41,855 nt of DNA from positions 1 through 41,855 of the forward strand of contig JANQJJ010000027.1 of NCBI GenBank assembly GCA_028281725.1, read 5' to 3'. This DNA comes from Pirellulaceae bacterium. GTDB lineage: Bacteria; Planctomycetota; Planctomycetia; Pirellulales; Pirellulaceae. Below, in pieces: positions 16,642 to 25,480 of the stretch. A program made the translations under genes and the position numbers. Positions within the stretch are counted from its first letter, which is position 1, and each line of letters opens with the position of its first letter. The notes under the pieces are model-generated. The model saw only the letters and a program-made list of their open reading frames with translations. It had not been told where the DNA came from and ran no database searches.

Positions 16642-17196
16642 ATGAAACGACGAAACGCATTCACTCTTATGGAGCTGGTCGTGGTGCTACTGGTCGTAGC
16701 GGCGATGGCCGGCATTGCAGTACCGGTGTTCTCGGGCAAGATGGTCGAGGCGAATGAAACCGCGACGAAGGCGTCTCTGAGTGAGATCCGCGATGCGGTC
16801 ATGGAATACTGGAAAGACACCAAGCATGTGACGCTAGACGGCATCGGCACCGTAGCAACCGAAGCGCAGCGCTTTCAAATCGACTGGTTATTTGCCAATC
16901 CAGTCTCCGATGACACGACCGTTGATTTCGATTCCAACACGCGCATCGGCTGGAACGGTCCCTACATTGCCGAGTCCACAGGGGACATCGTTGCCCTCGG
17001 TGGGCCCGCTTTGGTGGATGCATGGAACCAGGCGATCGTGCTCCAGGATGTGAACTCCAGCGCCGACTTGCGAGACGTCCGAATTGTCTCCGGCGGACCG
17101 AACGGAACTGTCGACATACCGTCTGGCACGGCGACCAGTGCGCTAACGACTGCCAACGTGGGGGACGATATCTATGTCGCCATCGAACTACGGTAG
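16642..17196 (+). CDS. Minor pseudopilin (GspG/GspH-like)
   Basis: 184 aa. Prepilin N-terminus MKRRNA|FTLMELVVVLLVVAAM with Glu at +5, but Ala instead of the usual Gly at -1. The C-terminal half contains IGWNGPYIAESTGD and ALVDAWNQAI, echoing the GPY...DPWG.PY block of GspG pseudopilins. A GGGGG ribosome-binding stretch precedes the ATG. It overlaps the next pseudopilin gene by 23 bases, so the two are co-translated. Likely an initiating or capping subunit of the pseudopilus; which Gsp letter it corresponds to cannot be decided from sequence alone. Confidence 0.9.
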   Translation: MKRRNAFTLMELVVVLLVVAAMAGIAVPVFSGKMVEANETATKASLSEIRDAVMEYWKDTKHVTLDGIGTVATEAQRFQIDWLFANPVSDDTTVDFDSNTRIGWNGPYIAESTGDIVALGGPALVDAWNQAIVLQDVNSSADLRDVRIVSGGPNGTVDIPSGTATSALTTANVGDDIYVAIELR

Positions 17197-18076
17197 TCGG
17201 CGCTGTGCCTTAACACTGCTCGAGCTGGTCATCGCACTGGGAATTCTGGCTGTTCTATCAACCGTTGCCGTACGATCGCTCGAACCGCTGGCGGATCAGG
17301 CCCGCTACGAAACGACGCAGCGCGTGCTGAATGACTTGCGTGCTGCGACGATCGGTGATGCCGGTGCCAAGCTGGCCAGTGGCCAACAAGTGCTGTCGGG
17401 CTACACGGCCGACACCGGCTTGTTACCGACCGCGCTGGATGACCTGAACACGAAACCATCGGGCATCGCCGCCTACGCGGCGCAGAGTTTCGATTCGGAC
17501 CGTGATCTGACGAACGATTTGACGCTCGGCAGCGGCTGGAACGGCCCCTACCTGCATCTGGGAGCCGGCGTGAGCACCGTCCTGGACGGTTGGGGGAATG
17601 CCCCGCTCGTCGATCCGGACGGCGGCGTGTTCGACTTCCAATCCCTAGGGTCGGACAATGACTCGACCGCGCCCGAAGATGGCTATCGCGCCGATCTATC
17701 GGCCCAGATCAACTCTCAGGATTATCAGGTCGACATTACCTTTCGGCTATTTGATATCGATGGCGGTGGACTGCGAATCGATCCGGCACCGACCGGCACC
17801 GAGCAGCTGGGAGTCCTGTTCTATGCTCCCAATGCCTCCGGCGGAACGACCGGAGCCATCCAGGAGCAGATGTTGATTGTTGCTTCAAGCGGCTCATTTG
17901 AAGTGACCCGTTCGAATACCGTCCTCGGCGCTGTGGCAGCTCGCGCGATCCAGTGGCTGGACACTGACGGCGATGACGTGTTGGACGTAGGAGAGTCGAT
18001 TCAGACCAAGAGCTACATACACTACTTCAACGCGGTCCCGTCATCGAGTCTGAGAATTGAGATGGACTTGCGTTAG
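17174..18076 (+). CDS. Large minor pseudopilin (GspG/GspJ/K-like)
   Basis: 300 aa. Starts inside the previous gene with a GGGGGA Shine-Dalgarno. The prepilin segment is RRCA|LTLLELVIALGILAVL with Glu at +5, Ala at -1 and Leu at +1. The globular part carries GSGWNGPYLHLGAG and VLDGWGNAPLVDPDGG, related to the GWNGPY block of the preceding pseudopilin. A late Asp-rich stretch DTDGDDVLDVGE looks like a calcium-binding loop, known in pseudopilins. Its size suggests a tip or minor subunit. Fifteen bases separate it from the GspL-like gene. Confidence 0.88.
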   Translation: MSPSNYGSRRCALTLLELVIALGILAVLSTVAVRSLEPLADQARYETTQRVLNDLRAATIGDAGAKLASGQQVLSGYTADTGLLPTALDDLNTKPSGIAAYAAQSFDSDRDLTNDLTLGSGWNGPYLHLGAGVSTVLDGWGNAPLVDPDGGVFDFQSLGSDNDSTAPEDGYRADLSAQINSQDYQVDITFRLFDIDGGGLRIDPAPTGTEQLGVLFYAPNASGGTTGAIQEQMLIVASSGSFEVTRSNTVLGAVAARAIQWLDTDGDDVLDVGESIQTKSYIHYFNAVPSSSLRIEMDLR

Positions 18077-18090
18077 GTGACCGATCAATC

Positions 18091-19635
18091 ATGTTTCGAA
18101 GAAAGTACACACTCCTGCTGATCACGCCGGGCGCCATAGCACGCGTCGACGCGTGGGGTCGCGCCGCGCCGCAGGTGACGCGTTGCTGGTCGACCGCGCG
18201 CCCGGTGGAGCAGACGACGCCGGAACTGATTGAAAGTGCCTGGCGGCTTGGTCCGAACCAGGGTGGCAAAGTCTGGGTGTTGTCGACCGATTTCTGGTCC
18301 GGCGTCGTTACTTTGCCTCCGGACGTGCTCCAGATGGTCTCCGGCGATGAACGGGCGCAGGCAATTGCACTCGAAGCCGAATCGTACTCGGGCATCTCAC
18401 CGTTTGATTGCCAGATCGATTTTCAGAGGATCACGCCGGGCGATTCCCGAGAGGCTGCCTGGTGGGTCACTCAGATTCCGAAGGCCGAGTTGTCCGAAAT
18501 CGATGAGGCGGTTAGTCGCCTGGGAGCTGTCTTCGGTGGCGCCGCGCACCCCGCCCTACCAATACCTCCGCAGCCGGATGGAAAGCACCCGCGCGATGCC
18601 GAAGGGCATCCGCATGGCGACGCAAAGGTCCAGCCGTGGGAAATGATGCAGCAACTCGGCGAACTAACTATCTCCAGCGCTGGCATGGGCCCGATGCTGC
18701 AGCAACTGCGCATCGAAGGCGGAGTCTTCGGACAGTCGTCGCGCGCCGCCGATCCAGCGTCTGGAGCCGAGGCCGACAACCCACACCATGCCGGCCGCCG
18801 ATGCTATCAGATCGTCGATGGCCACTGGCAGCCACCTTCGTCCGCGGTCGATCCTGTCACCGAAAACGCAGTCGCCGACAAAACAGCAACCATCGACTTG
18901 TCGAGCGCCAGCGGTCTGGAGACCTATGCGGCAGCTTGGCTTGAAAGCCTCTTGGCAAGTCATTCAGGGACTGGGAGTGGATCGCCCAAGATTGCCGCCG
19001 AGAGGCACCCACTCACTGGCGAGCAGCAACGAACCGCAGCGGCCGTGCTGGCAATGGTGGTATTCGGAGTCTGCGCCGCGAACCACTGGATCGGCAACCG
19101 GCGTATCGCCGCCGAAGTAGCCACCGTGGAAACGCTGGAAAATGAAAGAAAGGCTCTGGAGACCACCCAATCCGAATTGCAAACGAAACAGAAGCGAATC
19201 GACTTCCTCAGGCAGGAGATCGACGAAGCGGACAGCCGGCGTGCCGCGCTACAACACAACACAGCGCTGGCTCTGCGGATGCTCGACCAGCATCGTCGTC
19301 GCCCGCTCGCACTCATCGATGCACTGGCGACTGCGGCGAGTCCCGACTGCTGGATCGTCAGAATCGAAGATCGCGACGAGCGAACCGCCATCGATGGATT
19401 TGCGATCAGTGACCAGGCGGTCTATGAGCTGGCCAGCCAGTTGGAAACACTACTTGCGCCAGGTGGATGGCGTGTCCATCCGGCTGCGGCGCAGCGGCGT
19501 AGTGATCATCTGGTGGAGTTCTCGATCGAGTTCGACCAACGACCTTGGCCGGCCGAGGCGGACGGAACCGATCCCTTGAATTCCGATCTGCTGACTCGGT
19601 CCGTTGTCAACACGAAAGCGAGGAGGGAACTGTGA
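18091..19635 (+). CDS. GspL / PilM-PilN fusion-like inner-membrane assembly protein
   Basis: 514 aa. The N-terminal ~1-290 residues are cytoplasmic and divergent, in the position of the actin-like PilM/GspL domain (ALEAESYSGISPFDCQIDF resembles the PilM-type core). A single membrane helix follows (~315-333, TAAAVLAMVVFGVCAANHW), then a coiled coil (~340-395) and a ferredoxin-like periplasmic domain (ALIDALATAASPDCWIVRIE) of the PilN/GspL kind. Such proteins bind the motor ATPase in the cytoplasm and PilO/GspM in the periplasm. Its TGA overlaps the GTG start of the GspM/PilO-like gene. The N-terminal half is weakly conserved and contains a His/Asp-rich loop near 165-180. Confidence 0.75.
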   Translation: MFRRKYTLLLITPGAIARVDAWGRAAPQVTRCWSTARPVEQTTPELIESAWRLGPNQGGKVWVLSTDFWSGVVTLPPDVLQMVSGDERAQAIALEAESYSGISPFDCQIDFQRITPGDSREAAWWVTQIPKAELSEIDEAVSRLGAVFGGAAHPALPIPPQPDGKHPRDAEGHPHGDAKVQPWEMMQQLGELTISSAGMGPMLQQLRIEGGVFGQSSRAADPASGAEADNPHHAGRRCYQIVDGHWQPPSSAVDPVTENAVADKTATIDLSSASGLETYAAAWLESLLASHSGTGSGSPKIAAERHPLTGEQQRTAAAVLAMVVFGVCAANHWIGNRRIAAEVATVETLENERKALETTQSELQTKQKRIDFLRQEIDEADSRRAALQHNTALALRMLDQHRRRPLALIDALATAASPDCWIVRIEDRDERTAIDGFAISDQAVYELASQLETLLAPGGWRVHPAAAQRRSDHLVEFSIEFDQRPWPAEADGTDPLNSDLLTRSVVNTKARREL

Positions 19636-20276
19636 ATAGAATCGCCATATCCCAGTCCGCCTTTCGATGGATCGTTGCTCCGGCGGGATTGATCATTTTG
19701 GGTTACTACGTGCTCTGCTTTCGCCCACAGCAGCAAGAACTGGCAGGGCACATCCAGGCGCGTCAAGAGCTACTCAAATCAGCCGAGACCGTACGATCGC
19801 AGCGGGCCGCGGCGAACCAAGAACTTGAGCAGGCGCGCACCAGGGAGGAGAACGAGTCCGAGAGGCTGTTGCGGCTCGAGCAAACACACTCCCGTCTGGT
19901 GATGCACACGGACACTCGGACCAAACGCATGTTGGCCTCGTCGACGCCCGTGAGGGGGATGAGACGACTGCTAGAAGTCTTGGCTAGAAACAACTTGACC
20001 TGCGTCGACAACTCGCCGCTCCCACTCGATGGCAACGCGGACGAGCACGGCATGCGACCGCTCGGTCCGATCGCGGAATTGGTCGGCAATCCGTCGTCTG
20101 ACCTGAACTCGCGCCTAGCGCATCGCCTCACGCTGGCTGGTCGATTTGCCGACATGCAAGCGGCATTGCGCGAGATTGCAGAGTCGCACCACGAACTGAT
20201 TCCCCTGTCGCTCTCGATGGAACTCGATGATGCCACGTCTGAACAAAGGCGTTGGATTTTGAAAGTCTTACTGTAA
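19632..20276 (+). CDS. GspM/PilO-like inner-membrane platform protein
   Basis: 214 aa from the GTG at 19632, chosen because AGGAGGGAACT precedes it and because it overlaps the upstream TGA (GTGA). The track's ATG 87 bases upstream lies inside the GspL-like gene and gives an unlikely basic leader. One membrane helix (~14-32, WIVAPAGLIILGYYVLCF) is followed by a coiled coil (~35-85) and a small alpha/beta domain ending RRWILKVLL. This is the layout of PilO/GspM, which pairs with PilN/GspL in the periplasm. Similarity is by architecture and position only. Confidence 0.8.
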   Translation: MNRIAISQSAFRWIVAPAGLIILGYYVLCFRPQQQELAGHIQARQELLKSAETVRSQRAAANQELEQARTREENESERLLRLEQTHSRLVMHTDTRTKRMLASSTPVRGMRRLLEVLARNNLTCVDNSPLPLDGNADEHGMRPLGPIAELVGNPSSDLNSRLAHRLTLAGRFADMQAALREIAESHHELIPLSLSMELDDATSEQRRWILKVLL

Positions 20277-20282
20277 AGCACC

Positions 20283-21803
20283 ATGTCCCTTTCGATTACG
20301 ACAGACGACTCCAGCGCACCGGCTCGAGGTCTCGATCTGGATCAAGTCCGGATCGATCCTACTTGGGCGCGCCGTGTGCCGGCGCCCGTTGCCATGCGGC
20401 GGCGGGTCCTACCGCTATGCCGCGTCGCAGATCGGGTGGTAGTCGCGTGGGCGGGTGGTGATGCGGAATCCGTCGAGCGCCTTCTGCAGCGTTACCTGGA
20501 TGTCGGTTTCGAGATGGTGGAGGCCGAGCCGGAATCGCTACGGCGGAGCCTGCTCAAAGTGTATGACGCAGCCAGTCGCGGCGCGGCGGGCAACGCCTCG
20601 CAGGCCCTCAGAGCCGGTGGCAACCAGCCGGAAGGCGCCGAGGATGCGGTCGCCCTATGCGATGAGATGTTGTTGGCGGCGCTGCTGCGCAGGGCATCGG
20701 ACATTCATTTGATTCCGACTGAGGAACAACTATCGGTGCAACTTCGCGTGGACGGACAACTGGAGAGCTACGGCGATTTACCCCGGGAACTGCAAAGCCC
20801 CGTGGTCAGTCGGCTGAAAGTGCTGGCGGGACTGGATATCGCTGAGAAACGCGTTCCGCAAGATGGCAGGTTCACCGCCCGAATCGGCGGAAAGCAACAA
20901 AAGGTAGACATCCGGGCCGCGACCCTGCCAACGCGTCATGGCGAACGAGTCACCATGCGTCTGCTGTTGCCACTGGACGCTTCCGCCTCGCTCGAGTTGC
21001 TGGGTATGAGTGGGAGGGACTTGGCAAGTTTTCAGGCAGCGACTGGGCGGCCGCACGGTCTGGTTCTATTGACCGGCCCCACTGGCTGCGGCAAATCGAC
21101 GACCTTGTATACCGCGATCGAACAACTGAGGACGTCCCGCGGCGGCAACGTGATCACGATCGAGGATCCCGTCGAGTACGAGATGCCTGGCGTGACGCAA
21201 GTCGAGGTCGATTCGGCGGACAAAGTGAACTTCTCTAAAGCACTCCGCAGCATCCTTCGCCATGATCCGGATGTGATCATGATCGGTGAGATACGGGACT
21301 CGGAAACAGCGGAGATTGCCATCAAGGCGTCGCTGACCGGGCACTTGGTGTTCAGCACCTTGCATACCAACACGGCCGCTGGCGTCGTGACGCGCTTAGT
21401 GGATCTGGGGGTCGAACCGTTCCTGATTGCCGAAACCCTTCGTTTGTCGGTGGCTCAACGACTCGTTCGTCGGCTGTGCCCTCATTGTCGCGAGCCTCGT
21501 TTGATGTCCCGTGCCGAGGCACAAAGGCTCGACAGCAATGAATTGACAGGGCGTACGGTCTATGAACCCAAAGGCTGCGTCTACTGCGCTGGACGCGGAT
21601 ACTGCGGGCGGATTGCCCTGTTCGAAATGCTCGAGAGCAACGAAAAATGCGCGGCGATGATTTCTGCGGGTGTTACCGAGGTGGAGTTGCTTGAAGGCAT
21701 GCGAAAAGAAAACCAACCTTTGCTGGTTGACGATGGAATCGAAAAAATCCTCTCCGGGACAACCACTGTGCAGGAAGTGCTCAGTGCGGTTGCCAAGTGG
21801 TGA
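20283..21803 (+). CDS. gspE: GspE/PilB-family secretion motor ATPase
   Basis: 506 aa. N-terminal MshEN/T2SSE-N-like domain (~10-100), then the RecA-like motor: Walker A LLTGPTGCGKSTTLYTAI (~262-278), Asp box TIEDPVEYEMPGVTQVEV (~291-308), Walker B DPDVIMIGEIRDSETAEIA (~327-345) and His box GHLVFSTLHTNTA. A zinc-binding tetracysteine module (CPHC ~398, CVYC ~432) is present as in GspE and PilB and absent from retraction ATPases such as PilT. It hydrolyses ATP at the inner-membrane base to drive pseudopilus growth. It starts six bases after the GspM-like stop and ends five bases before the GspF ATG. Confidence 0.97.
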   Translation: MSLSITTDDSSAPARGLDLDQVRIDPTWARRVPAPVAMRRRVLPLCRVADRVVVAWAGGDAESVERLLQRYLDVGFEMVEAEPESLRRSLLKVYDAASRGAAGNASQALRAGGNQPEGAEDAVALCDEMLLAALLRRASDIHLIPTEEQLSVQLRVDGQLESYGDLPRELQSPVVSRLKVLAGLDIAEKRVPQDGRFTARIGGKQQKVDIRAATLPTRHGERVTMRLLLPLDASASLELLGMSGRDLASFQAATGRPHGLVLLTGPTGCGKSTTLYTAIEQLRTSRGGNVITIEDPVEYEMPGVTQVEVDSADKVNFSKALRSILRHDPDVIMIGEIRDSETAEIAIKASLTGHLVFSTLHTNTAAGVVTRLVDLGVEPFLIAETLRLSVAQRLVRRLCPHCREPRLMSRAEAQRLDSNELTGRTVYEPKGCVYCAGRGYCGRIALFEMLESNEKCAAMISAGVTEVELLEGMRKENQPLLVDDGIEKILSGTTTVQEVLSAVAKW

Positions 21804-21808
21804 GACGC

Positions 21809-23032
21809 ATGGCCCAGTTTTCATATCTAGCGCGAAACAGCTCCGGTACCATCAGCCGAGGAACGCTCCAGAGCGCGTCGGCCGACGAGTTGCGTCAGGC
21901 ACTTCGAAACCGGGGCCTTCGATTGCTTAGTGTCCAAGAGAAATTCCAGCCGCAGTCTGCCTGGTCGCAATTGCGGAAGACCTTGGACTTCGGTGCTTGG
22001 CTACCGCCCAGATCGATTCACGTCGAGGTGCTACTGGAACAACTGGCCGTCATGTTGCGTAGCGGACTAGAACTGGTGACTGCGCTTCAGACGCTCAGCA
22101 CGCAGGCCGAAACGACCGCGCTGAGGCGGATTTGCCGCGGCTTGATCGAAGAGGTCCGCGGGGGAGACTCTCTGGCCGAGGCGATGAGTCGGCACCGAGC
22201 ATTTCCGCCAATCGCCGTGCAGCTGGTTCGGGTGGGCGAAGCAACGGGCAAGCTGGATCTGGTCCTGGACCGAGCTGCGGCATACATGGCGCGGAGCCGG
22301 AAGACGCTCGTCAGCGTGCTGTCGGCCTTGGCATACCCGCTGGTAGTCGCCGCCGCCGCGATCGGCGTATCAGCCTACCTGGTGATCTGCGTCATTCCGG
22401 AGCTGGCCAAGTTTCTCCGCGCGATGGGGCGGACCTTACCGGCAATTACCCAGTCACTGCTGGACGTATCCGATGGGATCGTTGCACTGGGACCAGCCGT
22501 AGTCGCTTTATTCGCAACCGCGCTGATCGGTCTGGGACTGGTCTACTTTTGGCCTCCAGGCAGGCTGCAGATAGATCGCTGCCTGTTGCGTGTCCCCGTG
22601 CTGGGAAGACTGCTGCGGATGTCGGGTACCGTCACGTTTGCCAGTTCCCTGTCCGTGATGCTTCGCAGTGGGGTCACGCTCAAGGACTCACTCGAAACCA
22701 TCGCGCAGCTCCATCGCAATCGATTTCTGGCTTCTCGCGTGGAGCTGGCCAAGGAGTCGGTCGTGCGCGGCACAGGGCTAGCAAGCCCGTTGGCCGCTCC
22801 CCACGGTCACACTCCCATGCTTTCAAGCATGATTGCCGTGGGAGAGCAAAGTGGCGAAATGGACGAGGTCCTGGAACAGGTTGCCGGCTTTCATGAATCT
22901 CAGCTGGAATCGTCACTGAAACGCTTTAGCGCCCTGATCGAGCCGGCCATCATTGTCGTCGTTGGCGGCGTCGTGGGTTACGTCTACCTCGCGTTCTTCG
23001 TTGCCCTGATTGGCACTGGAGGGAATATCTAA
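21809..23032 (+). CDS. gspF: GspF/PilC-family inner-membrane platform protein
   Basis: 407 aa. I use the ATG at 21809 (MAQFSYLARNSSGTISRGTL, the usual GspF opening) rather than the GTG at 21797. Two T2SSF domains are present. The first contains LEQLAVMLRSGLELVTALQTL and the second SSLSVMLRSGVTLKDSLETI. Membrane helices lie near 170-200, 228-252 and at the C-terminus (EPAIIVVVGGVVGYVYLAFFVALIG). It forms the membrane hub turned by GspE. The stop TAA shares its last A with the next gene's ATG. Confidence 0.96.
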   Translation: MAQFSYLARNSSGTISRGTLQSASADELRQALRNRGLRLLSVQEKFQPQSAWSQLRKTLDFGAWLPPRSIHVEVLLEQLAVMLRSGLELVTALQTLSTQAETTALRRICRGLIEEVRGGDSLAEAMSRHRAFPPIAVQLVRVGEATGKLDLVLDRAAAYMARSRKTLVSVLSALAYPLVVAAAAIGVSAYLVICVIPELAKFLRAMGRTLPAITQSLLDVSDGIVALGPAVVALFATALIGLGLVYFWPPGRLQIDRCLLRVPVLGRLLRMSGTVTFASSLSVMLRSGVTLKDSLETIAQLHRNRFLASRVELAKESVVRGTGLASPLAAPHGHTPMLSSMIAVGEQSGEMDEVLEQVAGFHESQLESSLKRFSALIEPAIIVVVGGVVGYVYLAFFVALIGTGGNI

Positions 23033-23463
23033 TGGAAAAGATGAATTGCATTCTAGCGGCTTGCTGCCGGCCGCCCGCGCTGGCGGTCTTTATTCTCGCT
23101 GGGTCCGCGGGCTATGGTCCAGCGCGGGCCGAAGACCCGACCGTACCGAGCGAAGAGCTGCTGAAAAGGCTGCAGCTGGCCGGCCCTCCGCCCCAACAGG
23201 CGATCACGACTGACGCGGAGCCCATTGCGATGCCGGTGCTGAAGCTCAAGGCGCTTGTGCTCAGTCCGGATTCGAACGGCTCAGCGCTGATTGAAGCCTC
23301 CGGCCGAAGCTATTTCGTCCGTTTGCAGAAACGATCCGCGAAGGAGAAGCCCAAACTCGAGGGTTTTTCAACTGGCGAAGTCGATTTCACCGTGGAAGAC
23401 TATTCCGCTTCCGCGGTATTGCTGCGCGCTCAGCCCCAGAATAGGCTGATCATTGTCAAGTAG
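23032..23463 (+). CDS. Small periplasmic GspC/PilP-like protein
   Basis: 143 aa. Hydrophobic N-terminus (ALAVFILAGSAGYGPARA) looks like a signal peptide or membrane anchor. The mature part ends in a compact beta-rich segment (ALIEASGRSYFVRLQKRS, then VLLRAQPQNRLIIVK) resembling the HR domain of GspC or the beta domain of PilP, which contacts the secretin N0 domain. It overlaps the gspF stop by one base (TAATG) and ends the operon, as PilP/GspC genes often sit near platform genes. The assignment rests on position, size and fold style rather than on a diagnostic motif. Confidence 0.7.
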   Translation: MEKMNCILAACCRPPALAVFILAGSAGYGPARAEDPTVPSEELLKRLQLAGPPPQQAITTDAEPIAMPVLKLKALVLSPDSNGSALIEASGRSYFVRLQKRSAKEKPKLEGFSTGEVDFTVEDYSASAVLLRAQPQNRLIIVK

Positions 23464-23577
23464 CGACGCGGCCCCCCATCGGTTCGCATGATTGGCGACT
23501 CCGCCGAGCCCTCACTTCTTCGAACGAAACGTGAAGACTCGGGGGGGGAGTGACTAACGCCGTGCCGGGCGACGAAT

Positions 23578-23595
23578 GGAGGCTGCGTAGCCTCC
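23578..23595 (+). terminator. Possible hairpin at the end of the secretion operon
   Basis: GGAGGC/GCCTCC with a TGCGTA loop lies between the last secretion gene and the sulfatase. No T-run follows, so termination is uncertain. Confidence 0.3.
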
Positions 23596-23648
23596 GCCTG
23601 GCGTGATCGGCGGTGGGGTGCTGCGACGGGGCAATCCAGGAGAACGGC

Positions 23649-25286
23649 ATGGTGCGTAAGACGTGGATCGGTTTTTGGCTCATGGGGCTCTGCTCGGTAA
23701 GCGGTGTGCGGGCCGCCGAATCGTTGCCAAACGTGATTTATGTGATGGCCGATGATCTGGGCATTGGAGATGTCGAGTGTTATGGCGGCCAGCGCTGCCA
23801 GATCGCCACGCCCAACTTCGATCGCCTAGCGCGCGAAGGCATGAAATTCACCGACGCGCATGTGACCGCCTCGGTCTGCATTCCCTCGCGGATCGCCATC
23901 ATGACCGGGCGTTACGCCTGGCGGTTTCGCCCTCCCAAACCGGACGGTCGCTGGGCATTTCTGCTGCCTCGGATAGACACCGGACGGGAAACGCTCGGTA
24001 CGTTGATGCAACGGGCCGGATACGCGACCGGATACATCGGTAAATGGCACTTGGGGACGTTGATGCAGACGACCGATGGCAAGGTCCAAGGTAGCGAGAA
24101 CACGGACTTTACCAAGCCGCTCCAAGTCGCGCCGCCTCAATACGGCTTCGATACCAGTTTCATTCTGCCGGGATCGCTGGACATGTATCCTTACGTGTTC
24201 ATTCGCAATCAGGAGTTTGTCGGCGATGTTACCGCACAGAAGGGGTGGAGTGCCTTCAACCGAATCGGACCAGCGGCCGAGGACTTCGAAGATGTCCGGG
24301 TCCTGGATACGTTGTCAACCGAGATGGAGACCTTTATCTCGCAGCACGCCCAGGACTCCAAGCAGGGAAAGCCTTTCTTTTTGTACTTCGGCCTGACCGC
24401 ACCCCACACGCCCATTAGTCCCAGCGAGGCGTTTGAAGGCAAAAGCGACTTGGGGCTGTACGGCGATTTCGTCGGCGAAGCGGACCACTGCCTGGGACGC
24501 GTACTGGCAGCACTAGATCGTCATGGGATTGCTCAGAACACACTCGTCATCGCTACCTCCGACCATGGCGCGTGTCCTTGCGCGGGGAACATTCGCAAGG
24601 CGACACGAGGACAAATCCGTCTCCTGGAGGATCAAGGACACTATTCGGCCGGCATCCACCAGGGCTACAAGTTCTCGATCTACGAAGGTGGGCTGCGCGT
24701 GCCATTTGTCGTCAGGTGGCCGCAGCAGGTCCAAGCCGGCGCTGTCTGCGACCGACTGGTCAGTACGATGGACCTCATGGGCACGCTGGCAGAACTTTGT
24801 GCTGTGTCTCTAGAGAACGATGCCGGAGAGGATTCCATCAGCTTTCTTCCCCTGCTACACGATGCTAGCGGTCCCGGCACGCGCGAAAGCTTGCTCCTGA
24901 ATTCGACGCATTCGCTGGCAATTCGCCGTGGCAAGTGGAAGCTCTGTATGTGCCCGGGTAGCGGATGCTCAGGTACTCACGGTAATCAGCCGCCGGCTGC
25001 CGAGGCGTGGCAGGCCGCCACCGACCGCTACGGCAAGCTACCCAAGTCGGCCGACGATTTCGTCTCGCCTGAATTCCTACAGTTGTTTGACCTGGAGGCT
25101 GATCCCGGGGAAACCCGCAACGTGGCGGCAGAGCACCCGGTGGTCCTCCAAGAGTTGATGATGATTGCAGTTAAGGTCGCAATCCGCGGACGCAGTACCC
25201 CCGGGGAGCAGGTTGCCAACGAGGCGGAGCGGTTTGACCTATTCACGCCACTGCCGAAATCGGTTCGGGCACCGGCGCCGAAGTAG
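23649..25286 (+). CDS. Exported sulfatase (alkaline-phosphatase superfamily, formylglycine type)
   Basis: 545 aa from the ATG at 23649, preceded by CAGGAG at good spacing; the track's start 36 bases upstream lacks this. Signal peptide MVRKTWIGFWLMGLCSVSGVRA. The metal-binding start PNVIYVMADDLGIGD gives Asp35/36. The formylglycine motif is CIPSR with Cys77, to be oxidised by a formylglycine-generating enzyme not in this window. The ATSDHGA block supplies further metal ligands, and a C-terminal LFDLEADPGETRNVAAEHP motif is typical of arylsulfatases. It removes sulfate esters, probably from algal polysaccharides, after export; the substrate cannot be told. It stands alone, 185 bases after the secretion operon. 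Confidence 0.96.
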   Translation: MVRKTWIGFWLMGLCSVSGVRAAESLPNVIYVMADDLGIGDVECYGGQRCQIATPNFDRLAREGMKFTDAHVTASVCIPSRIAIMTGRYAWRFRPPKPDGRWAFLLPRIDTGRETLGTLMQRAGYATGYIGKWHLGTLMQTTDGKVQGSENTDFTKPLQVAPPQYGFDTSFILPGSLDMYPYVFIRNQEFVGDVTAQKGWSAFNRIGPAAEDFEDVRVLDTLSTEMETFISQHAQDSKQGKPFFLYFGLTAPHTPISPSEAFEGKSDLGLYGDFVGEADHCLGRVLAALDRHGIAQNTLVIATSDHGACPCAGNIRKATRGQIRLLEDQGHYSAGIHQGYKFSIYEGGLRVPFVVRWPQQVQAGAVCDRLVSTMDLMGTLAELCAVSLENDAGEDSISFLPLLHDASGPGTRESLLLNSTHSLAIRRGKWKLCMCPGSGCSGTHGNQPPAAEAWQAATDRYGKLPKSADDFVSPEFLQLFDLEADPGETRNVAAEHPVVLQELMMIAVKVAIRGRSTPGEQVANEAERFDLFTPLPKSVRAPAPK

Positions 25287-25480
25287 CGTTCCGAGTCAGC
25301 CGTGCGCCCCGGTCAGCAGGGCAAGTGCAGCAAAATTTGATCTATCGACCTCGCGAGGTATTTGCTAGGAACCACCTAAAGGCTTTATGACCGCCCAATA
25401 AATCGACGTAGTGCCACCTGGGCCGCTTTTTCGCACTCGTTAGCCAACCCCACCCTTTTGCCGACACGGATGTCGACAAC

